Part shown: one piece after another, positions 1-10,196 of the stretch
Layout of the letters: each line of letters opens with the position of its first letter
How positions within the stretch are numbered: position 1 is the first letter of the stretch
Assembly (NCBI GenBank): GCA_026986905.1
Contig: JALSNQ010000007.1
Span: 1 to 46,971 of the forward strand
Direction: 5' to 3'
Length of the DNA stretch: 46,971 nt
Origin: Thermofilaceae archaeon
Lineage (GTDB): Archaea; Thermoproteota; Thermoprotei; Thermofilales; Thermofilaceae
Notes under the pieces: model-generated
What the model saw: only the letters and a program-made list of their open reading frames with translations
Told to the model about the DNA's origin: nothing
Databases searched by the model: none
Translations under genes and position numbers: made by a program

Positions 1-20
1 AGGGGGAGAGCGGAAGGGCT

Positions 21-314
21 GTGGATATAACATCGTTCTTTTCCCAGCCCAGCAAAACCGGTAAGGAGAAGCCTCCTGCAGAGAGCGGAGGAATCAAGGC
101 CCCGCTTCTTCTAAGTGAGGTGGAAAATGCTGTTTATGAGAGAGTAAAGGCGGCTCCGGGAGGTATCGGTAAGAGCGAGCTCTACCACTGGGCGAAGAAG
201 AAGGGCATAAAGCCGGCCGACCTCTATAAGGCTATAGTGAACCTCGTGGCCCAGGGGAAGATTAGGAGGGTGTTCGACCCTGAACGGGAGGAATACGTGT
301 ACGTTGTAGCCTAG
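21..314 (+). CDS. Small winged-helix-like protein, hypothetical (start uncertain, may extend upstream of window)
   Basis: ORF with helix-turn-helix-like pattern (VYERVKAAPGGIGKSELYHWAKKKGIKPADLYKAIVNLVAQGKIRRV); GTG start at 21. Confidence 0.5.
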   Translation: MDITSFFSQPSKTGKEKPPAESGGIKAPLLLSEVENAVYERVKAAPGGIGKSELYHWAKKKGIKPADLYKAIVNLVAQGKIRRVFDPEREEYVYVVA

Positions 315-640
315 GCCTTCATGAACTTGCTTTTAAGCTTACGGTATTCGTCTAGCGGTATGGCCAGGGCTTCTCCTATACCAGTATCCGTCACTTTAAC
401 CTCATACCCGCTAATCTCTATCATGCCTTTCTCTTTGAGTCCCTTCAGCGCCTCAGCGAATCCCTTTACAACCCTTTCAAAGTTCGGGCTTTTTTCGTCT
501 AGGAAGTCTTCTGCCAGGAACCGGGCTAGGTATTCTTCTGGGCTTTGGCTTCCAGACTGGTAATATATCTTGCCGCCGTATTCGTGGTATATTAGCATCA
601 ACACGAACCTTTCAACAGGGCTTAGAGCCACTCCCTTCAC
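311..640 (-). CDS. Hypothetical protein, wHTH-like
   Basis: 109 aa ORF, convergent with preceding gene; 'GLKEKGMIEISGYEVKVTDTGIGEAL' resembles a winged-helix wing. Confidence 0.5.
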   Translation of the reverse strand: MKGVALSPVERFVLMLIYHEYGGKIYYQSGSQSPEEYLARFLAEDFLDEKSPNFERVVKGFAEALKGLKEKGMIEISGYEVKVTDTGIGEALAIPLDEYRKLKSKFMKA

Positions 641-755
641 CTCTCATGAGAATTTGGGAAGCTTATTCATATTTTTCCCCTCCTAGGTACGCATGGCGGC
701 TAGATTAGTCCCCCGGTGCGTCTTACTTATATTGCCTCCACGGATCTAAAGGTGC

Positions 756-1043
756 GTGTCTCATGCGAGGAAGAATTGGAGGCTGATCGCCGCCCTGCTG
801 CTGGCTGTACTCGACGACGTCCTCGACCTGATTGACGTGGCGCAGCCGGCCGAGAGCGTTGCCGACATAGTGCTTGCCTTGCTAATCATATGGCTGCTGA
901 GAGAGAAGATTACTCTGCGTAACGCGGCCATATTGCTGCTTGACGCGCTGCCCTTCGTGGACATGGTGCCCTTCTGGACGTTATATGTTCTCTACGTGAT
1001 AGGGCAGAAGAAGCCTCCAAGTGATATGCGGAGAAACATGTAA
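756..1043 (+). CDS. Small hydrophobic membrane protein, hypothetical
   Basis: 95 aa ORF with several hydrophobic stretches. Confidence 0.45.
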   Translation: MSHARKNWRLIAALLLAVLDDVLDLIDVAQPAESVADIVLALLIIWLLREKITLRNAAILLLDALPFVDMVPFWTLYVLYVIGQKKPPSDMRRNM

Positions 1044-1073
1044 AAAAGGGAAAAACATGGGTGGTTGCGGTTT

Positions 1074-3557
1074 TTAGATTTCATCGACGCGGCGAGCCCA
1101 TATATCCGGGAGCCCCCTCCTGCTACGCCTCATGGGCCAGCCGAGGTCCTCCGCCTCGCCGTGGTCTATGCCAAGCGCCTTCTCAGTGAGTATCCTCCTC
1201 TCCACGGAGGCCACTATCTCCCTTGTTCTAGCCACTACGTCGGGGTTCACGCTTATGCTGTCAATGCCCATCCTGACCAGGAACGCTGCGAACTCGGGGT
1301 ACACCGAGGGGGCCTGGCCGCATATGGAGACAGTCCTATAGCCGTAGGGGCTGTTGTGCGCCTTGTATATGAGCATGGCTATGGCCGTGCGGACTGCCGG
1401 GTCGCGCTCATCGAAGTACCTGGGGTCTATCTTGGGGAGTATCGCACTGTCCCTGTCGGCGCCTAGGGTTAGCTGTGTAAGGTCGTTGCTGCCAATCGAG
1501 AACCCGTCGAAGTACTTTGAGAACTGCTCGGCGAGGAATATTATGCTCGGCACCTCGGCCATAGCCCATACCTTGAAGTCGCGGCCCCTGCGGAGCCCCT
1601 CTTCCTCCAGTATGTTTACGAATCTCTCAGCCTCCCAGAGCGTCCTCACGAAGGGGGCCATGACCCAGACGTTCTTAAGGCCCATCTCTTCGCGAACCTT
1701 CTTTATAGCCTGCACCTCTAGCCTGAAGGCCTTCTCGTACTGCGGACTGATATAGCGGCTCACGCCCCTCCAGCCGAGCATCGGGTTGTCTTCCTCCGGC
1801 TCGTACTTCTCGCCGCCCTTGAGCTGGCGGTACTCGTTGGTCTTGAAGTCGCTGAACCTTACGACAACCGGACGCGGGTAGATCTCCCTGGCGACCATAG
1901 CTATGCCGTCAGCCATCTTGTCGACCAGCGTCTGGCCCCTGCCGGTCTCGAGCAGGTAGAGCGGGTGCTCCCCGACATAGCTGGCCATGATGAACTCTAC
2001 CCTCATCAGGCCTATGCCGTCGAAGGGTAGATCCTTGTAGTCCTTGATCTTCTCCGGGACGCCGAGGTTCATGTATATCTTCGTCCCGGTTATGGGCTTG
2101 TAGACTATCTCTATCGGCGCGGCCTTGGCGGCCTTCTTCTCCTCTTCGCCCTCGAGGAGCTCCTTCACGTAGCCCTCATACACTATGCCTGCACGGGCGT
2201 CAACCGTGTAGTCCTGGCCGTCCTTCATCTTCTTCGTCGCCTCCCTGGTGCCCACTATGGCCGGTATGCCGAGCTCCCTGCTCACTATCGCTGCGTGCGC
2301 GGTCATGCCGCCCTCGTCGGTGACTATTGCGCTGGCCATCTTCATGTAGGGAACCCAGTCGGGGTCGGTCATCGTGGTCACCAGGATGTCGCCCTTCTGC
2401 ATCTTCTTCTCAGCGTCCTCCAGCGTGAGGCATATCTTCGCCTTACCGTAGGCTACGCCCGGGCTAGCGGGGAGACCCTTGACCACGACCTTCGCCTCGC
2501 TGACCTTGACCTCCTTCGCCGCGCCGGCCTCGCCCTTCTTCTTCCTGACGCTCCACACGGTTTCAGGCCTCGCCTGGACTATGAACACGCTCTCTGGGAA
2601 CTTCATGTCGCGGTCCACGGCCCACTCTATATCCATGTGCATGCCGTAGTGCTTCTCTATCTTCTTGGCAAGCTCCGCCAGGTACTTTACCTCCTCGTCC
2701 GTAAGGCTCGGGGCCTTCTTCCTCTCAGGTGGAATCGGCCTCTTAACAGTCTTGCCCGTCTCCGGGTCGCGTATGAGCTCCCACTCCTTCTCGACTATGC
2801 GGCGATCCACTATCTCCAGGGTCTCCTTGTCGACGACCCATTCATCTGGGGTTACGGCGCCGCTAACCACGGCCTCGCCGAGGCCCCAGTGCCCCTCGAT
2901 TACGATCTTGCTCTCGTCGCCCGTGACCGGGTGCAGCGTGAACATCACGCCGGCGCTCCTCGAGTTGACCATCTTCTGCACGGCGACGCTTATGAGCACT
3001 TTTTCGTGCGCGAAGCCCTTCTGCTCCCTGTAGAAGATGGCTCTAGGCGTGAAGAGGCTGCTCCAGCACTTCTGAACCTTCTCGACGACCTCGTCCTCCC
3101 CCTTAACGTTGAGGTAAGTCTCCTGCTGACCGGCGAAGCTGGCTCCAGGCAGATCCTCCGCGGTGGCGCTGCTCCTCACAGCGACGAATTCCTCCTCCTT
3201 GCCAACCCTCTTGCTGAGCTCGCGGTAGGCCTTCTTTATCTCCTCTTCGATGTATTTGGGCATGGGGGTGCTCTCTATCAGCCGCCTTATCTCCTTGCTA
3301 GCCTCGATGTAGTCCTCGGGCTTCGCGGCGCTACTGGGAACCTTCTCCCTCAGGATCTCGTAGATCTTGTCCTTTATTCCCGTCTCCTCGATAAACCTCT
3401 TATAGGCGTATGCGGTCACGGCGAAGCCCGGGGGTACCGGGATGCCGCTGCGGAGTAGTTCTCCCAGGTTCGCGTTCTTCCCGCCCACTAGGGGGACGTC
3501 GTCCTTGGTGAGTTCCTCAAACCATAATATTAGGCGTGTAGCCTTGTCCTGGCTCAT
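1074..3557 (-). CDS. ppsA: Phosphoenolpyruvate synthase
   Basis: 827 aa; N-terminal '[27 protein letters not shown]', swivel domain '[24 protein letters not shown]', C-terminal '[21 protein letters not shown]'. Confidence 0.97.
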   Translation of the reverse strand: MSQDKATRLILWFEELTKDDVPLVGGKNANLGELLRSGIPVPPGFAVTAYAYKRFIEETGIKDKIYEILREKVPSSAAKPEDYIEASKEIRRLIESTPMPKYIEEEIKKAYRELSKRVGKEEEFVAVRSSATAEDLPGASFAGQQETYLNVKGEDEVVEKVQKCWSSLFTPRAIFYREQKGFAHEKVLISVAVQKMVNSRSAGVMFTLHPVTGDESKIVIEGHWGLGEAVVSGAVTPDEWVVDKETLEIVDRRIVEKEWELIRDPETGKTVKRPIPPERKKAPSLTDEEVKYLAELAKKIEKHYGMHMDIEWAVDRDMKFPESVFIVQARPETVWSVRKKKGEAGAAKEVKVSEAKVVVKGLPASPGVAYGKAKICLTLEDAEKKMQKGDILVTTMTDPDWVPYMKMASAIVTDEGGMTAHAAIVSRELGIPAIVGTREATKKMKDGQDYTVDARAGIVYEGYVKELLEGEEEKKAAKAAPIEIVYKPITGTKIYMNLGVPEKIKDYKDLPFDGIGLMRVEFIMASYVGEHPLYLLETGRGQTLVDKMADGIAMVAREIYPRPVVVRFSDFKTNEYRQLKGGEKYEPEEDNPMLGWRGVSRYISPQYEKAFRLEVQAIKKVREEMGLKNVWVMAPFVRTLWEAERFVNILEEEGLRRGRDFKVWAMAEVPSIIFLAEQFSKYFDGFSIGSNDLTQLTLGADRDSAILPKIDPRYFDERDPAVRTAIAMLIYKAHNSPYGYRTVSICGQAPSVYPEFAAFLVRMGIDSISVNPDVVARTREIVASVERRILTEKALGIDHGEAEDLGWPMRRSRRGLPDIWARRVDEI

Positions 3558-3719
3558 TGTCCCGCCTCAAGCCATCTAACATGCGTTGCCTTAAAAGTAG
3601 TACTTCGGCCACGGGCATAGTGAATAACCACCTTTATCAACAATGAAGCAGCTACCGCGTAGCAGCCGCCCGCTAACAGCGTAATTACCTTTAAGAGGCT
3701 GATAGCCCTTTGGAGAAAA

Positions 3720-3782
3720 GGCCGAGCCCCTCCTATGACCGGAGCGCCCCCGAGAGGGGGTTGTGAGAGGAGGGGCTCGGCC
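3720..3782 (+). promoter_or_regulatory. Long stem-loop in the leader of the UbiD gene
   Basis: 15-bp perfect inverted repeat GGCCGAGCCCCTCCT (3720-3734) / AGGAGGGGCTCGGCC (3768-3782), inner hairpin CCCCC-GAGA-GGGGG with GNRA-type loop. Confidence 0.5.
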
Positions 3783-3800
3783 CATACTAGGTGTAGTTTC

Positions 3801-5276
3801 ATGCCGGCAGACATGAGGGATTACCTCTCCTGGCTGGACGAGAGGGGCCTCTTGAAAAGAGTAGGGGAGCCCCTATCGCCCATACTTGAGATTCCGGCTT
3901 TTCTCAGGCAGGTCATGTATGCAAAAGGCCCCGCAATACTCTTCGAAAAGGTAAAGGGACATGAGGGGTGGCGGGCGGCCGGAAACCTCTTTTTATCACT
4001 CAACACGCTTGCAGAGTACCTCGGGGTAAACGGGCTCGAGGAGATTGGAGAACGCCTAGTAGCCCCCCTTTCCGTACAGCCCCCCTTGAGCATCGGCGAG
4101 AAGATACGTAGCGCCTCAGACGTGCTAAAGATGTCCTCATACATGCCGAGACCCACGGGCAAGGCCCCATTTCTCTCAAACATTGTCGAAGCGGACGAAG
4201 GCCCCCTAGACGCGCTTCCAGCCTTTAAAACATGGCCCCGAGACGGGGGCCGCTACCTCACATACCCCTTGGTTGTGACAAAAGACCCCGACACAGGCGT
4301 CCATACAATCGGGGTGTATAGGGTTCAACTCCTAGACGGAGCTCACGGCGTAATACACTGGCAGATACATAAGAGGGGCGCGTTCTACGCGGAGAAGTGG
4401 CGCGAGGGGCCAATGCCGGTGGCGGTGGCCATAGGGTGCAGCCTGCCCCTCCTCCTAGCGGCGGCGGCGCCCCTCCCCCATCCGCTGGATAAATACCTCT
4501 TTGCGGGCGTTATAGCCGGCAAGGGGGTCGAAGTATACCGCCTGAAAAACGGTCTACTGGTGCCCGCTTGTGCGGAGGCCGTGATTGAGGGCACCGTTTA
4601 CCCCGGCGAGGTCCACGAAGAGGGCCCCTTCGGCGACCACTTCGGCTTCTATGACAGGCCTAGAAGGAGGTACCCCGTATTCGAGGTGGAGAAGATGTAC
4701 TACAGGGATGACCCTATATACTACGGCAGCGTGGCCGGGAAGCCGCCCCTGGAGGACGCAGTACTGGGCAGGGCTTATGAGCGGATATTCCTGCCCCTGA
4801 TACGGCTAATATTGCCGGAAGTCGTCGACATGTACCTCCCAGAGTACGGGGTCTTCCAGGGCGTCGCCATAGTTTCTATACGGAAGAGATACCCTGGGCA
4901 CGCGAAAAAAGTCGCCATGGCCCTATGGGGGCTCGGCCAGACAAGCCTGACAAAGATACTCGTGGTGGTCGACCACACCGTGAACCCCCACGACCTCGGA
5001 GAGGTAATATGGGCCGTCGCGTCGCACGTAGACCCACAGCGCGACGTCCTGATAGTGGAGAAAGCCCACACAGACGTCCTCGACCCCTCAACCCCCATTC
5101 CGGGATACGGGTCCAAGCTCTGCATAGACGCCACCAGGAAGCTGCCCGAGGAGTACGGCGGGGAGCCGCCGGAAGAAGTGGAAGAGGACGAGAACGTTTT
5201 AGAGAAAATAAGCCCCCTCCTCCAGAGGGTGATGGAGGGTGACGTGGGATCCGGGGGCGGTGAGGAGCCGCGGTAG
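3801..5276 (+). CDS. UbiD family decarboxylase
   Basis: MPADMRDYLSWLDERGLLKRV start; 'TYPLVVTKDPDTGVHTIGVYR', 'EGPFGDHFGFYD' typical of UbiD; ATG at 3801 preferred to ORF start at 3735. Confidence 0.92.
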   Translation: MPADMRDYLSWLDERGLLKRVGEPLSPILEIPAFLRQVMYAKGPAILFEKVKGHEGWRAAGNLFLSLNTLAEYLGVNGLEEIGERLVAPLSVQPPLSIGEKIRSASDVLKMSSYMPRPTGKAPFLSNIVEADEGPLDALPAFKTWPRDGGRYLTYPLVVTKDPDTGVHTIGVYRVQLLDGAHGVIHWQIHKRGAFYAEKWREGPMPVAVAIGCSLPLLLAAAAPLPHPLDKYLFAGVIAGKGVEVYRLKNGLLVPACAEAVIEGTVYPGEVHEEGPFGDHFGFYDRPRRRYPVFEVEKMYYRDDPIYYGSVAGKPPLEDAVLGRAYERIFLPLIRLILPEVVDMYLPEYGVFQGVAIVSIRKRYPGHAKKVAMALWGLGQTSLTKILVVVDHTVNPHDLGEVIWAVASHVDPQRDVLIVEKAHTDVLDPSTPIPGYGSKLCIDATRKLPEEYGGEPPEEVEEDENVLEKISPLLQRVMEGDVGSGGGEEPR

Positions 5277-6129
5277 GATTGCTGCACTCGCCAGGCTTGT
5301 CAGGATAGAGCACACACTGTTTAGCCTACCCTTCGCCTACGCGGGCGCCTTCCTAGCGGCGATCCCCACCCCCTGGGAAGCGTTGCTGATATTCACAGCC
5401 GTACTGGGGCTCCGCACCGCTGCCATGGCTTACAACAACATCGCGGACCTCGACATAGACTCTAAGAACCCCAGGACGGTGAACAGGCCGCTGGTAAAGG
5501 GAGAGGTTTCCCTCCGCGACGCCTGGCTTCTCGTGGCGGCTGGGAGCGCGCTCTACTACGCCTCCGCCCTGCTTCTAAACCAGGCCGCAGCCTGTCTCAG
5601 CCCCCTCCTCTGGCTTGTCGCGCTAAGCTACCCCCACGCCAAGAGATATCACTGCCTACCCCACCTCCATCTAGGCCTAGCGCTAGGCCTCGTAGTCTTC
5701 GGAGGCTACGTGGCAGTAGCAGGCGGCCCGGTGAGCTCCCTGTACCGCGTCATCGCGACGGCGCCGTGGCTCCTAGTTGTAGCTGTGGCCCTATGGGTAG
5801 CGGGATTCGACACGCTCTACGCGGCCATGGATCTAGAGTTCGACAGAAGGGAGGGGCTAGGCAGCATACCAGCGTGCTATGGCGAAAAGGTGGGGCTCCT
5901 CTCGTCGATCGCAATGGAGGCGGGGTTTCTGACGCTACTAGTCATCTCCTACACGGCTTACAGGCTTGGCCCACCGTACCTGGCCTCCGTCGCCGCCGCA
6001 GCCCTGCTGGAGACGCTGCAGTACATCTACTATTCCAGAGGCCTCCACGGGAAAGCCTTCAACGTCAACCTGGCCACCGGCCTCATAGTGGCGGCAGGTA
6101 TAATATGTGGAAAGCTCATCCCACAATAA
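5239..6129 (+). CDS. UbiA family prenyltransferase
   Basis: 'LARLVRIEHTLFSLPFAYAGAF', 'NNIADLDIDSKNPRTVNRPLVKGEVS' (NxxxDxxxD-type motif), 'YAAMDLEFDRREGLGSIP', polytopic membrane protein; overlaps the 3' end of ubiD. Confidence 0.92.
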   Translation: MTWDPGAVRSRGRIAALARLVRIEHTLFSLPFAYAGAFLAAIPTPWEALLIFTAVLGLRTAAMAYNNIADLDIDSKNPRTVNRPLVKGEVSLRDAWLLVAAGSALYYASALLLNQAAACLSPLLWLVALSYPHAKRYHCLPHLHLGLALGLVVFGGYVAVAGGPVSSLYRVIATAPWLLVVAVALWVAGFDTLYAAMDLEFDRREGLGSIPACYGEKVGLLSSIAMEAGFLTLLVISYTAYRLGPPYLASVAAAALLETLQYIYYSRGLHGKAFNVNLATGLIVAAGIICGKLIPQ

Positions 6130-7099
6130 CGTGCAGAAGAGGATCATCCTGGCAGCGGTAGCGCTGATAATCCTCGCCCTACTCGGTGCGGCGTACATGC
6201 TCCGCCCCCGAGGCCGCGCCGCCATAAAGGTGGCGACGCTACAAGGAGGGATAAGCACGCTAGACCTCGTAGAGAAGCTAGATCTAGGAGAACAATTTGG
6301 CATAGACGTACAGGTAATTAGGCTGCAGAAGACCCCCGACATAGCGGTCGCCCTGGCAAAAGGCGAAGTAGACGCGGCCATAGTTCCGGCAGAAGTCGCG
6401 GCCCGCATGATAGAAGAAGGCGCCCCCGTGAAGATAGCGGCCGTCGACATGCTCCAAAACCAGGCCATACTCACGATGAACGACACCATAAAAACCCCCG
6501 CCGACCTAAAAGGCCGCCGAGTCGCGGCGGTGACCGCCTCCGGCACATACAAGATGTTCAAGGCGTACCTCCTCCTACTTTACCATCTCCGCGTAGGAGA
6601 GCAAGGAGCACCCGGGGACGTCGCCGTCGTCAACGCGCCGCCAGGCTCCCTCGTGGATGCTCTGAGGCGCGGGGACGTGGACGCCATAGTGGCTTGGGAG
6701 CCCCTAGTTAGCATGGCGCTAGTAAAGGGCGCGCGGATAGTGGCGGACTACCAGCAGATGTGGCGAGCGGCAAAGCTCCAGGGCCCGCCAGTAATGCTCG
6801 TCTGGGTGGTTAGAAGCGATGTGCCCAGCGACACCGTTAATGCACTCATAAAGGCGAGGAACGAGGCCGCTGAAATATGGGTGAAAAACCCCGCTGCGAC
6901 AAAGAAGATAATAACAGAGATATACAGGCTGCCACCACAGGTCTTCGACACGATGTACCACAGAACCATTATCTACACCGGCCCACTAAACAACACCGCC
7001 ATACAGGGCATTAGAAGCGAGTGGTGGCTAGCGTGGAAGGGCGGATACCTGCCGAGAAGCCCAGACGCAATACCCGACACAGTCTTCCTGAAGCCATAG
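6107..7099 (+). CDS. ABC transporter substrate-binding protein, NMT1/SsuA-like, with N-terminal membrane anchor
   Basis: N-terminal TM then 'IKVATLQGGISTLDLVEKLDLGEQFGIDVQVIRLQKTPDIAVALAKGEVDAAIVPAEVAARM'; followed by permease and ATPase genes. Confidence 0.85.
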   Translation: MESSSHNNVQKRIILAAVALIILALLGAAYMLRPRGRAAIKVATLQGGISTLDLVEKLDLGEQFGIDVQVIRLQKTPDIAVALAKGEVDAAIVPAEVAARMIEEGAPVKIAAVDMLQNQAILTMNDTIKTPADLKGRRVAAVTASGTYKMFKAYLLLLYHLRVGEQGAPGDVAVVNAPPGSLVDALRRGDVDAIVAWEPLVSMALVKGARIVADYQQMWRAAKLQGPPVMLVWVVRSDVPSDTVNALIKARNEAAEIWVKNPAATKKIITEIYRLPPQVFDTMYHRTIIYTGPLNNTAIQGIRSEWWLAWKGGYLPRSPDAIPDTVFLKP

Positions 7100-7818
7100 C
7101 CTACGCGGCGATAACCGCCGGCGGAGTCGCGGCGTGGCAAATACTCTCAGAGCTGACGCCGCTGATACCAAGCCCCGCCGCAACCTACACCTACCTGGCA
7201 ACCACCCCGGCCGCGCTGATAATCGACTCCCTGATCATCACCCTCACAAACAGCGTGCTCGGCTTCTCGCTGGGACTAGCGGCGGCTGGGGCAGTCGCTT
7301 ACCTAGCCTACCTCACACCCGCAACCAGGCAGCTCGTGAGAGCCTACAACACGCTGATACAGAGCGTCTCGGTGCTCGTATGGGCGATAATAGCGGTAAT
7401 GATATTCGGCGTCACAAGCCGCGTGCCCCCAGTAATCGTGACCGCGGCGGTGGCCCACCCAATACTCCTCTCCGGCCTCCTCGGCGGAATGGAAACAGTG
7501 GAAAAAAGGTACAGGCTACTGGTGAGAATGCTCGGCCTCACCCCCTCCCAGGAGTTCAAGGAAATAATACTGCCAGGCACGATACCGCACCTAGCGGCTG
7601 CCGCCCGCTCCGCTATAGGAGTAGCACTAAGGATAAGCGTAGTCGCAGAAGCCTTCGGCGCAAGCGGCGGAATAGGCTACCAGATAGTCTACTGCTACGA
7701 CATGGGGATAAAAGCCGGAGTATTCGCGTGGGGCACACTCCTAGTGGCCCTGATGGTTCTCCTAGACAAGCTCGTACTCTCTCCAGTCGAAAACTGGGTG
7801 AAAAAATGGCTATCCTAG
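7021..7818 (+). CDS. ABC transporter permease (SsuC/TauC-like)
   Basis: Multi-TM protein; 'MLGLTPSQEFKEIILPGTIPHLAAAARSAIGVALRISVVAEAFG' is the EAA-loop motif of this family. Start uncertain (GTG 7021/7024/7033), overlaps the substrate-binding gene. Confidence 0.9.
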   Translation: MVASVEGRIPAEKPRRNTRHSLPEAIAYAAITAGGVAAWQILSELTPLIPSPAATYTYLATTPAALIIDSLIITLTNSVLGFSLGLAAAGAVAYLAYLTPATRQLVRAYNTLIQSVSVLVWAIIAVMIFGVTSRVPPVIVTAAVAHPILLSGLLGGMETVEKRYRLLVRMLGLTPSQEFKEIILPGTIPHLAAAARSAIGVALRISVVAEAFGASGGIGYQIVYCYDMGIKAGVFAWGTLLVALMVLLDKLVLSPVENWVKKWLS

Positions 7819-8480
7819 AGCTAAACCACATATACAAAAGCTACAACGGGACGCCAGTTCTAGAAGACATCTCCCTCTCCCTAGAGGAAGGCGAGACCAT
7901 AGGCATCGCCGGCCCCAACGGATGCGGCAAGACAACCCTGCTCAAGATAGCCGCGGCCATAGAGGAGCCTGACCGGGGAACAGTGAGCCTCAGGGGAAAA
8001 CCAGCACTCGTCCCGCAAGACAACCTATTACTGCCGTGGAAAACACTGAAAGAAAACATACTCCTAGCCCTAAAACCCCTACACCTCCCACGAGGGGAAG
8101 CCCTAGACAGGCTCCACCACGCAGCAGAGACGCTAGGCATAGACGAGTACCTCGACTACTACCCCAGAGAAGTCAGCGGCGGCACAGCCCGCAAAGCAGC
8201 CATAGCCAGAGCACTCGTAACAAACCCCCAGATACTCCTCCTAGACGAGCCCTACACAGGCCTAGATCTAAAATCCGTGAAAACGCTGCAAAAAACCCTC
8301 AAGACTCTAGCCGAAGAGGCAACATCCATGGTCATAGTGTCCCACCAACTCGTGGAACTAGCCGGGACAGTAGACAAAATATACCTCCTCAGCCACCGCC
8401 CAGCTAAGATAACCAGAATTATATCCTCAACCCCCGACAGCGATAAAATAATAAAGAAGATATACCTGGGCGACGTGTAA
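7806..8480 (+). CDS. ABC transporter ATP-binding protein (SsuB/TauB-like)
   Basis: ATG at 7806 in frame; Walker A GPNGCGKTT, signature VSGGTARKAAIARAL, Walker B ILLLDEPYTG. The longer ORF from 7134 is an out-of-context upstream extension. Confidence 0.95.
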   Translation: MAILELNHIYKSYNGTPVLEDISLSLEEGETIGIAGPNGCGKTTLLKIAAAIEEPDRGTVSLRGKPALVPQDNLLLPWKTLKENILLALKPLHLPRGEALDRLHHAAETLGIDEYLDYYPREVSGGTARKAAIARALVTNPQILLLDEPYTGLDLKSVKTLQKTLKTLAEEATSMVIVSHQLVELAGTVDKIYLLSHRPAKITRIISSTPDSDKIIKKIYLGDV

Positions 8481-8523
8481 GAAAGACTTATAAACACAAC
8501 TGTGAGAATATCTCACAGCCCCA

Positions 8524-8621
8524 AGCGGGGTGGGGAAGCCAGGTATCCCGCGGGGCTCATAGTCCCCCGTGGGGGATGAGGGACCCCGAGGTCGGTGGTT
8601 CAAATCCACCCCCCGCTACCA
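8524..8621 (+). tRNA. Initiator tRNA-Met(CAT) with 21-nt intron at 37/38
   Basis: AGCGGGG/CCCCGCT acceptor (A1-U72), GGG/CCC in anticodon stem, encoded CCA; BHB: CTCA-TA^G-TCCCCC...GGGGGA-TGAG-GG^A. Confidence 0.93.
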
Positions 8622-8759
8622 TTTTTCGGATTTTGTATCGTTTTTTGTAAAACGAAGAGGTGTTAGTGTTTTGCGCTTGGGCCTTAGCTGTGGCAGCATG
8701 CAGTATTGCTGTGCAGGGGCGCCGGGCAATGTGAAATTGCTTGCACAAAAACGGAGAAG

Positions 8760-8872
8760 TGGTGGGGCCGCCGGGATTTGAACCCGGGGTCACCTGGGGT
8801 CTCCTCCGTATGGATCCCGAGTCCTGCGCCCTGGGGCGTGCCAGGCATCCTACCAAGCTAGACTACGGCCCC
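8760..8872 (-). tRNA. tRNA-Pro(CGG), interrupted (probably two introns around the anticodon loop)
   Basis: GGGGCCG/CGGCCCC acceptor, GGTTCAAATCC T-loop, CCA; CCTGG...CTCGGG...CCAGG requires removal of extra sequence. Confidence 0.8.
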
Positions 8873-8938
8873 CCTCTTGTCATGGCTCTTTGTGGGCTTA
8901 TATAGGTTATTGGGGTTGTTGGGGAAAGATATAGCGGT

Positions 8939-10174
8939 GTGGGAGGTTTATGTTGTGTGGGCTTTAATAGGGTTAGGGGTCTCGCGGATTGGCTTGCGCT
9001 GAATAGGGACATGGCTGTCATGGTGGTAGCGGTTTTCCTTATTACTGCTGGGAATCAGCTGTGGACCAAGTATATGCCTAAGTACCTTGCATACCTTGGG
9101 GCTGGCATATGGGTTATCGGCTTCTACGGGTTTATGGAGCAGTTTTTGGGCGCTGTGTACCAGTACCCGGGCGGGCTTGTCGCAGACAGGCTCGGCGCTA
9201 AGAGGGCGCTTGTCTTCTTTACGCTTGTCTCGGCCCTGGGGTATGCGGTTTTCCTGCTGGCTGATAGCTGGCAGCTTATCCTGGTGGGGACGGTGCTGGC
9301 GCTTATCTGGGAGAGCATGTCTTCTCCGGCGATTTTCGCCCTGATAGGGGACGTGTTGCCTAGGGATAAGCGTGCGATGGGGTTTAGCGTGCAGTCTATT
9401 TTGAAGCGGCTGCCGATCATTGTGGCGCCGCCCCTGGGCGGCTATCTAATAGAAGTGTATGGGTACAGGGGAGGAATGAGGATAGGCTTCGCAGTGTCGA
9501 TAGTAGCGGCTCTCGCCGCCGCGTTCCTGCAGGAGAAGTTCTATACTCCTAGGACTAGGAGGAGTAGGGGCTTTGAAAGCCCGTTTTCGCTGTGGCCTTT
9601 AATGCCTGCGTCGCTGAAGAAGCTGCTTGTATCTGACGTGTTGGCGCGTATGGCCAGCTACATGGTGAAGGTCTATGTTGTGCTCTACGTGCTGGACGTG
9701 TTGGGCGCGACGCCAGTCATGTACGGTCTACTAGTGTCTCTCCAGATGGCGGCGGCCATTTCAAGCTACCTTCCGGCGGCCAAGCTGGCCGACACGTATG
9801 GTAGGGGCCCCTTCATCTCGGCTACCTTTGCGGCGTTCAGCCTCTTCCCGTTGGCCTTGGCGCTCACTACGAGTCCAGGGCTGCTTCCTGCGGCTTTTCT
9901 GATAGCGGGGCTGAGGGAGATAGGCGAGCCCGCGCGGAAGGCTCTTATAGTCGATCTCTCCGGGGAGGCCCATAGGGGTAAGGTTATAGGGCTCTACTAC
10001 CTCATAAGGGAGTCCGTCACCATGCCTGCCCCGCTAATCGGCGCCGCGCTGTGGGCTTTGACGCCCAGGCTGCCCTTCTATGCGGCCTTCCTCGTGGGGT
10101 CTCTGTCTCTAGCGTTTTTCCTGGCTACGCGGCCCGACAGGGAGGGGGAGGGCGCTGAAGATAAATATTATTGA
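8939..10174 (+). CDS. MFS transporter
   Basis: 411 aa, about 12 hydrophobic segments, 'GGLVADRLGAKRAL' MFS loop motif. Confidence 0.85.
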   Translation: MGGLCCVGFNRVRGLADWLALNRDMAVMVVAVFLITAGNQLWTKYMPKYLAYLGAGIWVIGFYGFMEQFLGAVYQYPGGLVADRLGAKRALVFFTLVSALGYAVFLLADSWQLILVGTVLALIWESMSSPAIFALIGDVLPRDKRAMGFSVQSILKRLPIIVAPPLGGYLIEVYGYRGGMRIGFAVSIVAALAAAFLQEKFYTPRTRRSRGFESPFSLWPLMPASLKKLLVSDVLARMASYMVKVYVVLYVLDVLGATPVMYGLLVSLQMAAAISSYLPAAKLADTYGRGPFISATFAAFSLFPLALALTTSPGLLPAAFLIAGLREIGEPARKALIVDLSGEAHRGKVIGLYYLIRESVTMPAPLIGAALWALTPRLPFYAAFLVGSLSLAFFLATRPDREGEGAEDKYY

Positions 10175-10196
10175 AAGGAGATACACCCTGAGCCGC

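Noticed and set aside
2295-3458. 387-aa plus-strand ORF
   Set aside because: Fully antisense to the well-supported ppsA gene; high-GC shadow ORF.
7134-7805. N-terminal 224 codons of ORF 7134..8480
   Set aside because: Antiframe read-through of the permease gene; the real ATPase starts at ATG 7806.
8557-8856. Several ORFs overlapping tRNA genes (8427..8609, 8557..8856, 8569..8781, 10109..10352, 12092..12581, 32654..33069, 33266..33801)
   Set aside because: They translate tRNA sequences (e.g. GFEPGRP, GSNPGRP peptides from T-arms); artefacts.
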